In this document: piece after piece, positions 18,540 through 27,648 of the stretch
How the letters are laid out: the number at the start of each line of letters is the position of its first letter
How positions within the stretch are numbered: position 1 is the stretch's first letter
DNA from: Methyloceanibacter superfactus
GTDB lineage: Bacteria; Pseudomonadota; Alphaproteobacteria; Rhizobiales; Methyloligellaceae
Assembly (NCBI RefSeq): GCF_001723305.1
Contig: NZ_LPWF01000002.1
Location: 49,783-113,782 of the forward strand
Length of the DNA stretch: 64,000 bases
Direction of reading: 5' to 3'
Program-made: the position numbers and the translations under genes
The notes under the pieces: model-generated
Databases searched by the model: none
Seen by the model: the letters and a program-made list of their open reading frames with translations, nothing else
Told to the model about the DNA's origin: nothing

Positions 18540-19372
18540 GCGGCTGCCTGACCATTGTCGGGCTCGGCCCGGGCGATGCGCGCTTCTGGACCCGGGAGAC
18601 GGCGGACGCCCTGCAAGCCGCCGACGCGCTTTACGGCTACGGCCCCTATCTCGACCGGGTGCCGGAGCGCGACGGCCAGGCGCGCCACCCCTCGGACAAT
18701 CGCGTCGAGGGCGCGCGGGCGAAAGCCGCACTCAGCCAAGCGGCGGACGGCCAGCGCGTGGCCATGGTCTCGGGCGGCGATCCCGGCGTGTTCGCCATGG
18801 CGGCGGCCGTGTGCGGCGAGATCGAGACGGGCCCCGAGGCGTGGCGCACGCTCGACCTCCGCGTGGTGCCCGGCATCACCGCCATGCTGGCGGTGGCGGC
18901 GCGGGTCGGCGCGCCCCTCGGTCATGATTTCTGCGTCATGTCATTGTCGGACAATCTGAAGCCCTGGGATCTGATCGAGCGGCGTCTCGATGCCGCCGCA
19001 ACGGCCGGCTTCGTGATCGCGCTCTATAATCCGATCTCGAAGGCGCGGCCTTGGCAGCTCGGCGAGGCCTTTGCCCGGCTCGCCCGTCACCTCGACGCCA
19101 AGACGCCGGTCGTGTTCGGCCGCGCGGTCGGACGCGACGACGAGGCGGTGACGATCACGACCTTGGACAAGGCAAGCAACACCGAAGCCGACATGGCGAC
19201 GCTGGTGATCGTCGGCTCGCCCGAGACGCGGCTCATTCTCCGCGATGGGCGCGAGCCGCTCGTCTATACGCCGCGCGTCGCGGCGGAGCGCTCGCATGAT
19301 CGAGCCAGGCCAGCACATCCTCCACCGTCTCGGCGGAGTCGATCTCGAGCAGGTCCGGGCGTTGCAGCATGA
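18536..19372 (+). CDS. cobJ: Precorrin-3B C17-methyltransferase CobJ
   Basis: Methylates C-17 and drives ring contraction. GTG start overlapping the cobI stop. Signatures are IVGLGPGDARFWT, DALYGYGPYLDRVP, VSGGDPGVFAMA, VPGITAMLAVAARVGAPLGHDF and LYNPISKARPWQLGEA. Typical CobJ ends shortly after VYTPRVA (about 19280); here the frame runs on to 19372, 140 bp into the 3' end of the opposing cobK. The extra residues are probably the product of an indel near the end. Confidence 0.92.
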   Translation: MSGCLTIVGLGPGDARFWTRETADALQAADALYGYGPYLDRVPERDGQARHPSDNRVEGARAKAALSQAADGQRVAMVSGGDPGVFAMAAAVCGEIETGPEAWRTLDLRVVPGITAMLAVAARVGAPLGHDFCVMSLSDNLKPWDLIERRLDAAATAGFVIALYNPISKARPWQLGEAFARLARHLDAKTPVVFGRAVGRDDEAVTITTLDKASNTEADMATLVIVGSPETRLILRDGREPLVYTPRVAAERSHDRARPAHPPPSRRSRSRAGPGVAA

Positions 19373-20022
19373 TGACCGGAAGATGGAGCGCGCGCGCCGC
19401 GGCGATCTTGCCGTAGGACGCCTCGCCGCCGCTATTCTTGGCGACCACCACGTCGATGCGATGCCGCTGCAACAGCACGCGGTCGTCCGCCTCGCTGAAG
19501 GGGCCCCGCGCGGTGAGATAGATGGCGTTGGGCACGGCAAGCGGCGGATCGACAGGATCGACGCTGCGCACCAGATAAATATGCTCGGGCGCCGTGGCGA
19601 AGGGCGTTATCTCTTTTCGGCCGAGCGCAAGAAAGACGCGCCGGGGCGCGGCGCCCAGGGCCGCGACTGCTTCGGCGATCGAATCCACCTCGATCCATTG
19701 ATCGCCATCCGTCTTCTGCCAAGCAGCACGCCGGAGCGCGATGAGCGGCACGCCGGCAAGCGCGGCGGCGCGGACTGCGTTGGCCGAGATCTGCGCGGCG
19801 TAAGGATGGGTGGCGTCAATCAGCGCGCCGATCGTCTCGTCGCGCAGTAGGATGCGAGACCTTCGGCACCGCCGAAGCCGCCGCTGCGCACCGGGACGCT
19901 TGCGCCAGGGGATTGGCCGTGCGGCCTGCCAGCGACAACGTGACAGCGAAGCGTTTCTGGCCGGCCAAGGCGCCGGCAAGCATGCGGGCTTCCGTGGTGC
20001 CGCCGAGAACGAGGATCTTCAT
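19233..20022 (-). CDS. cobK: Precorrin-6A reductase CobK (two frameshifts)
   Basis: NADPH-dependent reductase of precorrin-6A. The N-terminus MKILVLGGTTEARMLAGALA begins at ATG 20022. Two single-base losses (near 19907 and 19853) are bridged by SVPVRSGGFGGAEGLASY; the rest reads IGALIDATHPYAAQIS, FLALGRKEITPF, LTARGPFSEADDRVLL, VVVAKNSGGEASYGKI and LPVIMLQRP. The likely natural end is WLDHA near 19300; the open frame continues to 19233, overlapping cobJ. It is the only minus-strand gene between cobJ and cobL. Confidence 0.88.
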
Positions 20023-21268
20023 GGCGCGGGTTGAACCGATCATGCCGGACCCTGCCCCAATCGGGCGCTGGCTGTCCATCGTCGGCATCGGCGAGGACGG
20101 CGCACAAGGCTTGAGCCCCGTCGCGCGGGATCTCGTGGCTGGCGCCGACATGGTGTTCGGCGGCGCGCGGCACCTGGCGTTGGCGGCATCTGTCATCCGG
20201 GGAGAGGCCAAGCCGTGGCCGAGCCCATTCGCCCAAGCGGTGGACGCGGTGCTGGCGGAACGCGGCCGCCGGGTCTGCGTACTCGCCTCGGGCGATCCCT
20301 TCTTCTATGGCGTGGGCTCGACGCTCGCGGCGCATATTCCGCCGGAGGAGACCTTCGTGGTCCCCGCGCCCTCCTCCTTCTCTCTCGCTGCCTCCCGCAT
20401 GGGCTGGCCGCTGCCGGAGACGGTGCTGGTGTCGCTGCATGGGCGCGCGCTCGACCGCATTCGGCCGCATCTCCATCCGGGCGCGCGCATCCTGGCGCTC
20501 ACCTCCGACGGCGACGGACCCGCGGCGCTGGCGCAGCTCCTGACCGAGATCGGATTCGGGCGGTCGAGGCTCACCGTGCTGGAAGCGCTGGGCGGTGAGC
20601 ATGAGCGCGTGCGTGCGGCCCAAGCCGACGGATTCGATCTCGAGGACATCGCCGCGCTGAACATCGTCGCCGTCGACGTCGCCGCGGCAGCGAACGCCCG
20701 GATCATCGCTTATACGCCGGGGCTCGCCGACGATCTGTTCGAGCATGACGGCCAGATCACCAAACGCGAGATCCGCGCCATGACTCTGTCAGCACTCGCG
20801 CCATGCCGCGGCGCGTTGCTATGGGACGTGGGCGCGGGCGCGGGGTCCATCGGCATCGAATGGATGCTGGCCGATCCGTCCTTGCGGGCGATCGCCATCG
20901 AGGCGAATGCGGACCGTGCCGCGCGCATCGGCCGCAACGCCGCTGCCTTCGGCGTGCCGGACCTTGCGGTTATCCAGGGTCGCGCGCCCGATTCGCTGAC
21001 CGGCCTCGCAGCCCCCGACGCCATCTTCGTCGGCGGCGGCGGCAGCGTGCCCGGCGTGCTCGAGACTTGCCTCACGGCACTCAGGCCCGGCGGACGCCTG
21101 GTGGCCAATGCCGTGACGCTGGAGACGGAAGCAGACTTGATGGCGCGGCATGAAAGCCTCGGCGGCGACCTCGTCCGCGTCGCGGTATCGCGGGCCGATC
21201 GCGTCGGCGGCAAGACCGGCTGGCGTCCGGCCATGCCGGTGACCCAATGGATTTGGAGGAAGACATGA
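20021..21268 (+). CDS. cobL: Precorrin-6B C5,15-methyltransferase (decarboxylating) CobL
   Basis: Two-domain enzyme that methylates C-5 and C-15 and decarboxylates. The CbiE-like half has GRWLSIVGIGEDGAQGL, VFGGARHL, VLASGDPFFYGVGSTL and VPAPSSFSLAASRMGW; the CbiT-like half has ITKREIRAMTLSAL, LLWDVGAGAGSIGIEWM and IFVGGGGSVPGVLE. The ATG at 20021 is preceded by GAGG six bases upstream and shares its CATG with the divergent cobK start; a second ATG at 20042 is possible. Overlaps cobE by 4 bp. Confidence 0.94.
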   Translation: MARVEPIMPDPAPIGRWLSIVGIGEDGAQGLSPVARDLVAGADMVFGGARHLALAASVIRGEAKPWPSPFAQAVDAVLAERGRRVCVLASGDPFFYGVGSTLAAHIPPEETFVVPAPSSFSLAASRMGWPLPETVLVSLHGRALDRIRPHLHPGARILALTSDGDGPAALAQLLTEIGFGRSRLTVLEALGGEHERVRAAQADGFDLEDIAALNIVAVDVAAAANARIIAYTPGLADDLFEHDGQITKREIRAMTLSALAPCRGALLWDVGAGAGSIGIEWMLADPSLRAIAIEANADRAARIGRNAAAFGVPDLAVIQGRAPDSLTGLAAPDAIFVGGGGSVPGVLETCLTALRPGGRLVANAVTLETEADLMARHESLGGDLVRVAVSRADRVGGKTGWRPAMPVTQWIWRKT

Positions 21269-21650
21269 TTGTTGCGGGGATCGGCTGCCGCAGAGGCACG
21301 ACGGCGGAGGAGATCAACGCGGCGATCGACACGGCGCTGGCGCAAGCGAGCCTTGGGCCCGACCGCTTGAGCGCCATCGCCACGTCGGACGGCAAGGGCA
21401 GCGAGCAGGGCATCATCGAGGCGACCGCCGGGCGCGGCGTGAAGCTCGTCCTGGTCCGGCCGGCCGATCTTGAAGCGGCCGGACCGCGCACTCTGTCCTC
21501 CTCGCCGCGCGTGAAAGCACTGGTCGGCGTCCCATCCGTCGCCGAGGCGGCGGCTCTTGCCGCATGCGGTCTCGAGTCCCGGCTCATCGTGCCGCGCATC
21601 GATCTCGCTCGGCGACCTGCGCCATCGCCGCCGTCGGGGACGATTCGTGA
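21265..21650 (+). CDS. cobE: CobE / CbiG C-terminal-like cobalamin biosynthesis protein (one frameshift)
   Basis: Small protein of the CobE/CbiG-C family, about 128 residues, needed for cobalamin synthesis though its exact step is unsettled. It starts [21 protein letters not shown] and has [17 protein letters not shown] and [17 protein letters not shown] lost base near 21615 hides the natural end, which in the next frame reads [11 protein letters not shown] with TGA at 21648-21650, overlapping the cobM GTG. Confidence 0.86.
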
Positions 21651-22408
21651 CTGTCCACTTCATCGGCGCCGGGCCCGGCGCCGCCGATCTGATCACGGTA
21701 CGGGGCCGCGACCTCCTCGCGCGCTGCCCCGTCTGCCTTTATGCCGGCTCCATCGTGTCGCGGGACTTGCTCGCCTATTGCCCCGACAATGCGCGGCTGG
21801 TCGACACCGCGCCGATGTCCCTCGACGAGATCGAGGCGGAATATGCCGCCGCGCACGACGCAGGCCAGGACGTGGCCCGGCTGCACTCCGGCGATCTCTC
21901 CGTGTTCAGCGCCGTGGCCGAGCAGATGCGGCGGCTCGCGGCGCGAAACATTCCCTACACGCTGACGCCTGGCGTGCCGGCCTTCGCCGCCGCCGCCGCC
22001 GCGCTTCATCGCGAGCTCACCGTGCCGGAAGTGGCGCAGAGCGTGGTGCTGACCCGGGTGCCGGGGCGCGCCTCGGCCATGCCCGAGGGCGAGAGCCTGG
22101 CCGCTTTCGCCGCCACCGGCGCGACGCTCGCCATCCATCTCGCCATCCATGCCCTCGACACGGTGGTCGAGACGCTCACTCCCTTCTACGGCGCCGACTG
22201 TCCGGTCGCCGTGGTGGCCCATGCCAGCCAGAAGCAAGAGAAGATCCTGCGCGGCACGCTCGGCAACATCTGCGCCACGCTCGCCGACGACCCCATCGAG
22301 CGCACCGCCATGATCCTGGTCGGCCGCGCGCTTGCACCTGAAGACTTTCGCGAGAGCGCGCTCTACGACGCCGATTATCGCCGGCGCTTCCGCGGAGGCT
22401 CGGCATGA
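21647..22408 (+). CDS. cobM: Precorrin-4 C11-methyltransferase CobM
   Basis: SAM-dependent methylation of C-11. GTG start at 21647, 253 residues. Signatures: [71 protein letters not shown] and [18 protein letters not shown]. Its end overlaps that of the opposing cbiD by 34 bp. Confidence 0.95.
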   Translation: MTVHFIGAGPGAADLITVRGRDLLARCPVCLYAGSIVSRDLLAYCPDNARLVDTAPMSLDEIEAEYAAAHDAGQDVARLHSGDLSVFSAVAEQMRRLAARNIPYTLTPGVPAFAAAAAALHRELTVPEVAQSVVLTRVPGRASAMPEGESLAAFAATGATLAIHLAIHALDTVVETLTPFYGADCPVAVVAHASQKQEKILRGTLGNICATLADDPIERTAMILVGRALAPEDFRESALYDADYRRRFRGGSA

Positions 22409-23512
22409 GCGCTTCCGAAAGGCGCATGGCCGACGCAATTTCCGGCGCGGTCGAACAGGACGGCCTCGATCTCGACGTGCTTGCCATCGATTGCCGCGCC
22501 GGCGACGACCGCCATGGCGGCCGCTTGCGCAGCCTTCGCCACCGCATCGCCGAGAGCCACACCGTCGGCTGTCGCATGCTCGAAAGCCTCCAGTGCCGTG
22601 TTCGCGCCGAGAATGCGCGCACGCAAGTCAGGCGAGGCGCCGGCTTCTTCGGCGCGCTTGGCCAGCGCCTCGAGGTCGACCGATCCGCGCTTGGAATGAA
22701 GATCGAGCAGACCTTGAGCGAGCTTTGTCATCTTACCGATGCCGCCGGCGATGGTGACGCGTGGCACGGGATGCAACTTGATGTATTTGAGCGTGCCGCC
22801 GACGAAGTCGCCCATGTCGATGAGCGCGGTGTCGGGCAGGTTGTGCATTTTCTGCACCGCGGCCTCGGAGGTCGCGCCGGTCGAGGCGGCGACATGGGTG
22901 AGACCGCAGGCGCGCGCCACGTCGATGCCGCGGTGGATCGAGTGGATCCAGGACGAGCAGGAATAGGGAATGACGATCCCCGTGGTGCCGAGGATCGACA
23001 AGCCGCCGACAATGCCGAGACGGCCGTTGAGGGTCTTGGCGGCGAGCGCCTCGCCGTCGGGAATCGAGATCTCCACCTCCACGTCGCCGGAGTCGCCGTG
23101 CGCCGCCGCCACCTCCTTGATGGCGTCGCGGATCATCTGACGCGGCACCGGGTTGATGGCGGGCTCGCCCGGCGGAATGGGAAGACCAGGCCGCGTGACC
23201 GTGCCGACGCCCTCGCCGGCCCGGAAGCCGACGCCCGAGCCCGGTGCGCCGGGCCGCACGGTCACCAGGATGAGCGCGCCATGGGTGACATCGGGATCGT
23301 CGCCCGCATCCTTGACCACGCCTGCCGTCGCCAGACGGTTGCCCCGCGCCGTGGTGGCCAGCGCAAAGGACGGGCGCTGCCCGCCGGGCAAGGTCACCTC
23401 GACCGGATCGGGAAACGCGCCCGTGAGCAGGCCGGCATAGGCGCCTTGGCGGCGGCCGTGGCGCAGCGCCGGTGGTCCAGCCCCGTCGCAGGGGCGCGGA
23501 ATCCTCGTTCAT
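22375..23512 (-). CDS. cbiD: Cobalt-precorrin-5B C1-methyltransferase CbiD (two frameshifts near the start)
   Basis: Catalyses the C-1 methylation step in the anaerobic pathway; in genomes lacking cobF it is thought to do the same in the aerobic route. The N-terminus is [16 protein letters not shown]; two lost bases (near 23463 and 23442) separate it from the body, [57 protein letters not shown] and [16 protein letters not shown] at 23512, divergent from cobB. It stands alone on the minus strand between cobM and cobB. Confidence 0.9.
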
Positions 23513-23565
23513 GCCTTTCGCTATAGAGCGCCGGAGGCTCGCCGTCACTCAGTGAGCGCGATCCG

Positions 23566-24879
23566 GTGACCGCGCCGGCCCTGATCGTCGCCGCGCCCCG
23601 GTCGGGCGCCGGCAAGACTACGGTGACGCTGGCGCTCCTGGCGGCGCTTCGCCGGCGGGGACTGGCCGTGAAAGCGGCCAAGACCGGCCCGGACTATATC
23701 GATCCGGCCTTCCATCGAGCCGCCACGGGGCGCGGCAGCGTCAATCTCGACAGCTGGGCCATGAGCCCCGCCCTGCTCGACGGGCTCGCCACCCAGGCGT
23801 CGGCGGAGGCGGACATCCTCGTCATCGAAGGGGCCATGGGCCTGTTCGACGGCATTCCGAGCGCGCCCGGGCGTACCGGTGCCACGGCCGATCTTGCGGC
23901 GCGCTTCGCCGTGCCGGTGCTGCTCGTGATCGACGTGTCGGGACAATCCCAGTCCGCCGCCGCACTGGTGTACGGCTTCGCCACCCATGACCCGCGCGTG
24001 CGCATCGGCGGCGTGGTGCTGAACCGCGTGGCCAGCGACCGGCATGAGCGCCTCGTCGCGGCGGCGCTCGCGGCGCTGCAAATTCCTATTCTCGGCCGCG
24101 TGCGGCGCGACGAGAGCTTGTCGCTGCCGGAGCGTCATCTCGGCCTCGTGCAAGCGGGCGAGCATGACGATCTCGAAGCCCATCTCGCCGCGCTCGCCGA
24201 CATGGCCGAACGCTGCTTCGATCTCGATGCCATCGTTAGTCTGGCGGCGGGGCCAACATATCCCTCGGGCAAGGCAGCGCCCGCCCTGCCACCGCCGGGC
24301 ATGCGGATCGCGCTTGCCCAGGACGATGCCTTCACCTTCGTCTATCCGCATGTGGTCGCGGGCTGGCGCCAGGCGGGGGCCGAGCTCGTGCCCTTCTCGC
24401 CGCTCGCCGACGAGGCACCGTCCGAGACTTGCGATGCTTGCTGGCTGCCGGGCGGCTATCCGGAATTGCATGCGGGACGGCTCGCTTCGGCGGCCACATT
24501 TCGCGACGGCCTCGCACGCTTCGCCGCGACGCGCCCCGTGCATGGGGAGTGCGGCGGCTACATGGTGCTCGGCGAAGGACTCGAAGATGCGGACGGCGTG
24601 CGTCATGCCATGACCGGGTTGCTCGGTCATGCCACGAGCTTCGCGCAACGCAAGCTGCATCTCGGCTACCGCGCCGCGCGGCTCCTCACCGATGGCGCGC
24701 TCGGCAGAGAAGGCGCCCGATTACGCGGGCACGAGTTCCATTATGCGAGCGTGATCGAGACCGGGAAGGATGCGCCGCTGGCGGAGATCGCCGACGGCGA
24801 AGGCAACGCGCTCGGCACGGACGGCGGACGGCGCGGCCACGTCACCGGCACGTTCTTCCACGCCATCGCCACCGAGTGA
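23566..24879 (+). CDS. cobB: Cobyrinic acid a,c-diamide synthase CobB
   Basis: Glutamine-dependent amidation of side chains a and c. Intact, 437 residues from GTG 23566. The ATP-binding half has APRSGAGKTTVTLALL, KTGPDYIDPAFH and VIEGAMGLFDG; the class I glutaminase half has CWLPGGYPELHAG, the nucleophile in HGECGGYMVLG and GHEFHYAS. Ends 2 bp before the stop of the opposing cobT. Confidence 0.95.
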   Translation: MTAPALIVAAPRSGAGKTTVTLALLAALRRRGLAVKAAKTGPDYIDPAFHRAATGRGSVNLDSWAMSPALLDGLATQASAEADILVIEGAMGLFDGIPSAPGRTGATADLAARFAVPVLLVIDVSGQSQSAAALVYGFATHDPRVRIGGVVLNRVASDRHERLVAAALAALQIPILGRVRRDESLSLPERHLGLVQAGEHDDLEAHLAALADMAERCFDLDAIVSLAAGPTYPSGKAAPALPPPGMRIALAQDDAFTFVYPHVVAGWRQAGAELVPFSPLADEAPSETCDACWLPGGYPELHAGRLASAATFRDGLARFAATRPVHGECGGYMVLGEGLEDADGVRHAMTGLLGHATSFAQRKLHLGYRAARLLTDGALGREGARLRGHEFHYASVIETGKDAPLAEIADGEGNALGTDGGRRGHVTGTFFHAIATE

Positions 24880-24881
24880 CG

Positions 24882-25893
24882 CTAGGCCGGTTTGTCGGAG
24901 ACTTGCGCTTCCGCGAAGGTCGCCATGCCGGTGTGACAGGCAAGGCCTGCGCGCAGCACCAGCACGGCGACGGCGGCGCCGGAGCCTTCGCCGAGCCGCA
25001 TGCCGAGATCGAGCAGCGGCTTCAAGCCCAGCTCTTGGAGCAAGAGACGATGACCGGCTTCGGCCGACACATGGCCGGACAGGGCGTGGTCGAGCGCACC
25101 AGGGTTCAGCACCTTGAGCGGCGCCACGGCAGCCGTCGACACGAAACCGTCGATGAGCACGGGAATGCGTTTGTGGCGCGCGGCGAGGCAAGCACCGAGG
25201 ATGGCGGCCAGCTCGCGGCCGCCGAGCGCGCTGCGGCCCGCAGCGGATCGGTGAGGACATCTTTATGGCGCGCCAGTCCGCCCTCGATGGCCGCGCGCTT
25301 GCGGGCGACGCCCTGCGTCATCGACGCCGGTGCCGGTGCCGGCGAAGCGGTCGCCGCCGCCGAACAGCGCCCCCGACAGCGCCGCCGCCGTGGTGGTGTT
25401 GCCGATGCACTCGCCAGCACGACGAGATCGGCCTCATCGGAGACCTCGTCATAGCCGGACGCGACCGCATCGAGAAACGCCGCTCGGTCATGGCGGGGCT
25501 TGCCGTGAAATTGGCGGTGGGCTCGTCAAGCGACAGGGCGACGACTCGCAGCGCGGCGCCGGTGACGGCGGCAAGCTGATTGATGGCCGCGCCGCCATGG
25601 GCGAAATTCGCCACCATCTGGGCGGTGACCTCGGACGGATAAGCGGACACGCCTTGCGCCGTCACCCCATGATTGCCGGCGAAGACGAGAATCTCGATCT
25701 GGTCGAGGGTCGGCGGGTTGCGGCCCTGCCACCGGCTGAGCCAGGCCACCGCCTCCTCCAGACGGCCCAGACTGCCCGGCGGCTTGGTCAGCCGCGCCTC
25801 GCGCGCCGCCACCGCCGCGGCTGTGCCGTCGTCGCCCGCAGGGAGATCGCGGCAGGCGGCGCTGAGATCGTCAAAGGAGGCAAAGCGGGACAT
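24882..25893 (-). CDS. cobT: Nicotinate-nucleotide:dimethylbenzimidazole phosphoribosyltransferase CobT (several frameshifts)
   Basis: Makes alpha-ribazole phosphate (called CobU in Pseudomonas nomenclature; unrelated to the chelatase CobT). From ATG 25893 it reads [56 protein letters not shown] and [13 protein letters not shown]. About four frame changes fall between 25490 and 25230, with the fragments [58 protein letters not shown] and [18 protein letters not shown]. The last frame has [15 protein letters not shown] and [15 protein letters not shown], with the catalytic Glu region. An upstream ATG at 25956 is less likely. Confidence 0.88.
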
Positions 25894-25968
25894 TTCGGCG
25901 TAGACTCTCAGGCTTTCAGGCAGTGGGCGCCCACCAAGAGGCGGCCATGATCTCAAGGGGTCTCGGGG

Positions 25969-26714
25969 ATGGGCGGCATTACCACGGACATTAAGACCGG
26001 CCTAGCCTTTTGCACGCGGCTGCCGGTCACGGCGCCGCCGGAGGGCAAGCTCGCGGACGCGGCTTGGTGCCTTCCCCTGATCGGCGCGCTCATCGGTGCC
26101 ATCGCCGCGCTTGTCTATTGGTTCTTCGACTGGGTGTGGCTGGACCCTTTCATCGCCGCCACGCTTGCCGTCGCCGCCGCCATACTCGTCACCGGCTGCC
26201 TGCACGAAGACGGTCTCGCCGACACGGCGGACGGCTTCGGCGGCGGGGTGACCAAGATCCGGCAAGCTGGAGATCGATGCACGACAGCTGCATCGGCACC
26301 TATGGCGTGGCGGCGCTGATCTTGTCTTTCCTGCTGCGGGTCGGCGCCCTCGCCAGTCTCGCCGAGCCCGGTCTGGTGGCGGCGGCGCTGATCGCGGCCC
26401 ATGCGGGGGCGCGGGCGGTCCTGCCCTTGTTCATGCTGGCGCTGCCCCGGGCGCGCCAAGACGGGCTCGCGGCCTCGGCGGGCACGCCGCCGCCGAGCCG
26501 CGCCGTCATCGCCGCCATGCTCGGGCTGCTGGTGCTGGCCCTCAGTCTCGGAGTGGGCGCGGCATTGCTCACGGCGCTCCTCCTCGCGGCCGTGCTCGGC
26601 TTCATGGCTTGGCTTGCCATGCGGCAGATCGGCGGCCAGACCGGCGACGTGCTGGGCGCGGTGGAGCAGACGAGCGAGATCGCCATCCTGCTCGCCGCCG
26701 CAGCCCTGCTGTAA
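25969..26714 (+). CDS. cobS: Adenosylcobinamide-GDP ribazoletransferase CobS (CobV; frameshifted)
   Basis: Membrane enzyme joining adenosylcobinamide-GDP and alpha-ribazole, the last assembly step. It starts MGGITTDIKTGLAFCTRLPV and has the active-site segment CLHEDGLADTADGFGGG. Indels at about 26258-26276 disturb KLEIMHDSCIGTYG, after which multiple membrane segments follow to GQTGDVLGAVEQTSEIAILL. About 247 residues, normal for the family. Divergent from cobT and the last gene of the locus. Not the chelatase subunit of the same name. Confidence 0.9.
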
Positions 26715-26833
26715 CACCGCGCGGATATGGTGAGCGAAAGGCTAAGGAGGCGCTAACGGGGCGGAAACTCGGGCGTGCTAGCTTCACGCCCAACAACAGT
26801 CGTTAGAGGCTGGAATACAGACAGGGAGTTCCC

Positions 26834-27103
26834 ATGCGTATCGCCATTGCCCTCTCACTGGCCGCCGGCGCGGTTCTTCTCGCGCCCGCCATGGTCAGCG
26901 CCGCACCGCTCGCTTTGTCCGATCATGCAGCCGTCACCCACAAGCTCGGCAATACCGGCGTCGAGCAAGTCGCCCGCCGGAGGGTCAAGACCCGCCGCTA
27001 TGTCCGCCAACGCTGCGACGACTGGATGGATCGCCCCTATTGGCGCCCCTACCAGTATCAGTATTGGCAGTACTACTACCCCTATGGCGGTCCGCTGTTC
27101 TAG
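26834..27103 (+). CDS. Small secreted protein with Tyr/Trp-rich tail
   Basis: 89 residues. A clear signal peptide (MRIAIALSLAAGAVLLAPAM, cleavage after VSAA) is followed by a basic stretch RRRVKTRRYVRQRC and an aromatic tail WRPYQYQYWQYYYPYGGPLF. GGGAG precedes the ATG. No known domain is visible. It resembles the next gene in layout. Confidence 0.7.
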   Translation: MRIAIALSLAAGAVLLAPAMVSAAPLALSDHAAVTHKLGNTGVEQVARRRVKTRRYVRQRCDDWMDRPYWRPYQYQYWQYYYPYGGPLF

Positions 27104-27236
27104 CCGGCGCTGGCTGCCCATTCGGTTTCTGAACGAAGGTCACGGCGATGTGACCGTCGAATCGCGTTGCCGCGCCCCCAATGCGAGATTAGGCTTCGGG
27201 TTACCGGGGGCGGTTGGCGTTTCTTTGGAGCTCACA

Positions 27237-27539
27237 ATGCGTCACTCCCTCATCACACTCGCCGCCTCTGCGGTTTTGGCCGGGCTCGCGCTCGGTGCGA
27301 CGCCGGCCAGCGCGGCACCTCTGCCCAAGCTCGACAGCGTCACCTCCGAGGCCGCCTCGCCGGTCGAAGCGGTCCGCTACTACCGCCGTTGGGGCTATCG
27401 CCCCTATCGCTATCGCCGGCCTTACCCAGGCTATTACGCGCCGCGACCCTATTACGGCTACGGGTATGGCTATCGGCCGTATTACCGGAATTACGGCTAC
27501 TGGAACCGGCCCTATTACGGCCGCCGCTACTGGTACTAG
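27237..27539 (+). CDS. Small secreted Tyr/Arg-rich repeat protein
   Basis: 100 residues. Signal peptide MRHSLITLAASAVLAGLALG with cleavage after PASAA, then a mature part from about residue 44 built of YR, PY and GY repeats (for example YYGYGYGYRPYYRNYGYW). TTTGGAG precedes the ATG by about 7 bp. The composition suggests an envelope-associated or extended structural protein; no function is known to me. Second of a pair with the preceding gene. Confidence 0.7.
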   Translation: MRHSLITLAASAVLAGLALGATPASAAPLPKLDSVTSEAASPVEAVRYYRRWGYRPYRYRRPYPGYYAPRPYYGYGYGYRPYYRNYGYWNRPYYGRRYWY

Positions 27540-27559
27540 GCGGCACGCGCAGCCATTCA

Positions 27560-27600
27560 GCACCGGCGACGGGCGATCCGGCGCCGGTGCGTCTTCTTCA
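27560..27600 (+). terminator. Inverted repeat after the Tyr-rich gene, possible terminator
   Basis: A perfect 9-bp stem GCACCGGCG (27560-27568) and CGCCGGTGC (27582-27590) with a 13-base loop, followed by a pyrimidine-rich GTCTTCTTC. It lacks a real T-run, so termination is only possible. Confidence 0.4.
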
Positions 27601-27648
27601 TGACGGCGCGAACAAGGGGGTGACGGGACGCCTGCTCCTTGTGGCAGA

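Noticed and set aside
25893..26714. cobT and cobS as cobaltochelatase small subunits
   Set aside because: The sequences are the DMB phosphoribosyltransferase and the membrane ribazoletransferase; no AAA+ or VWA motifs are present.
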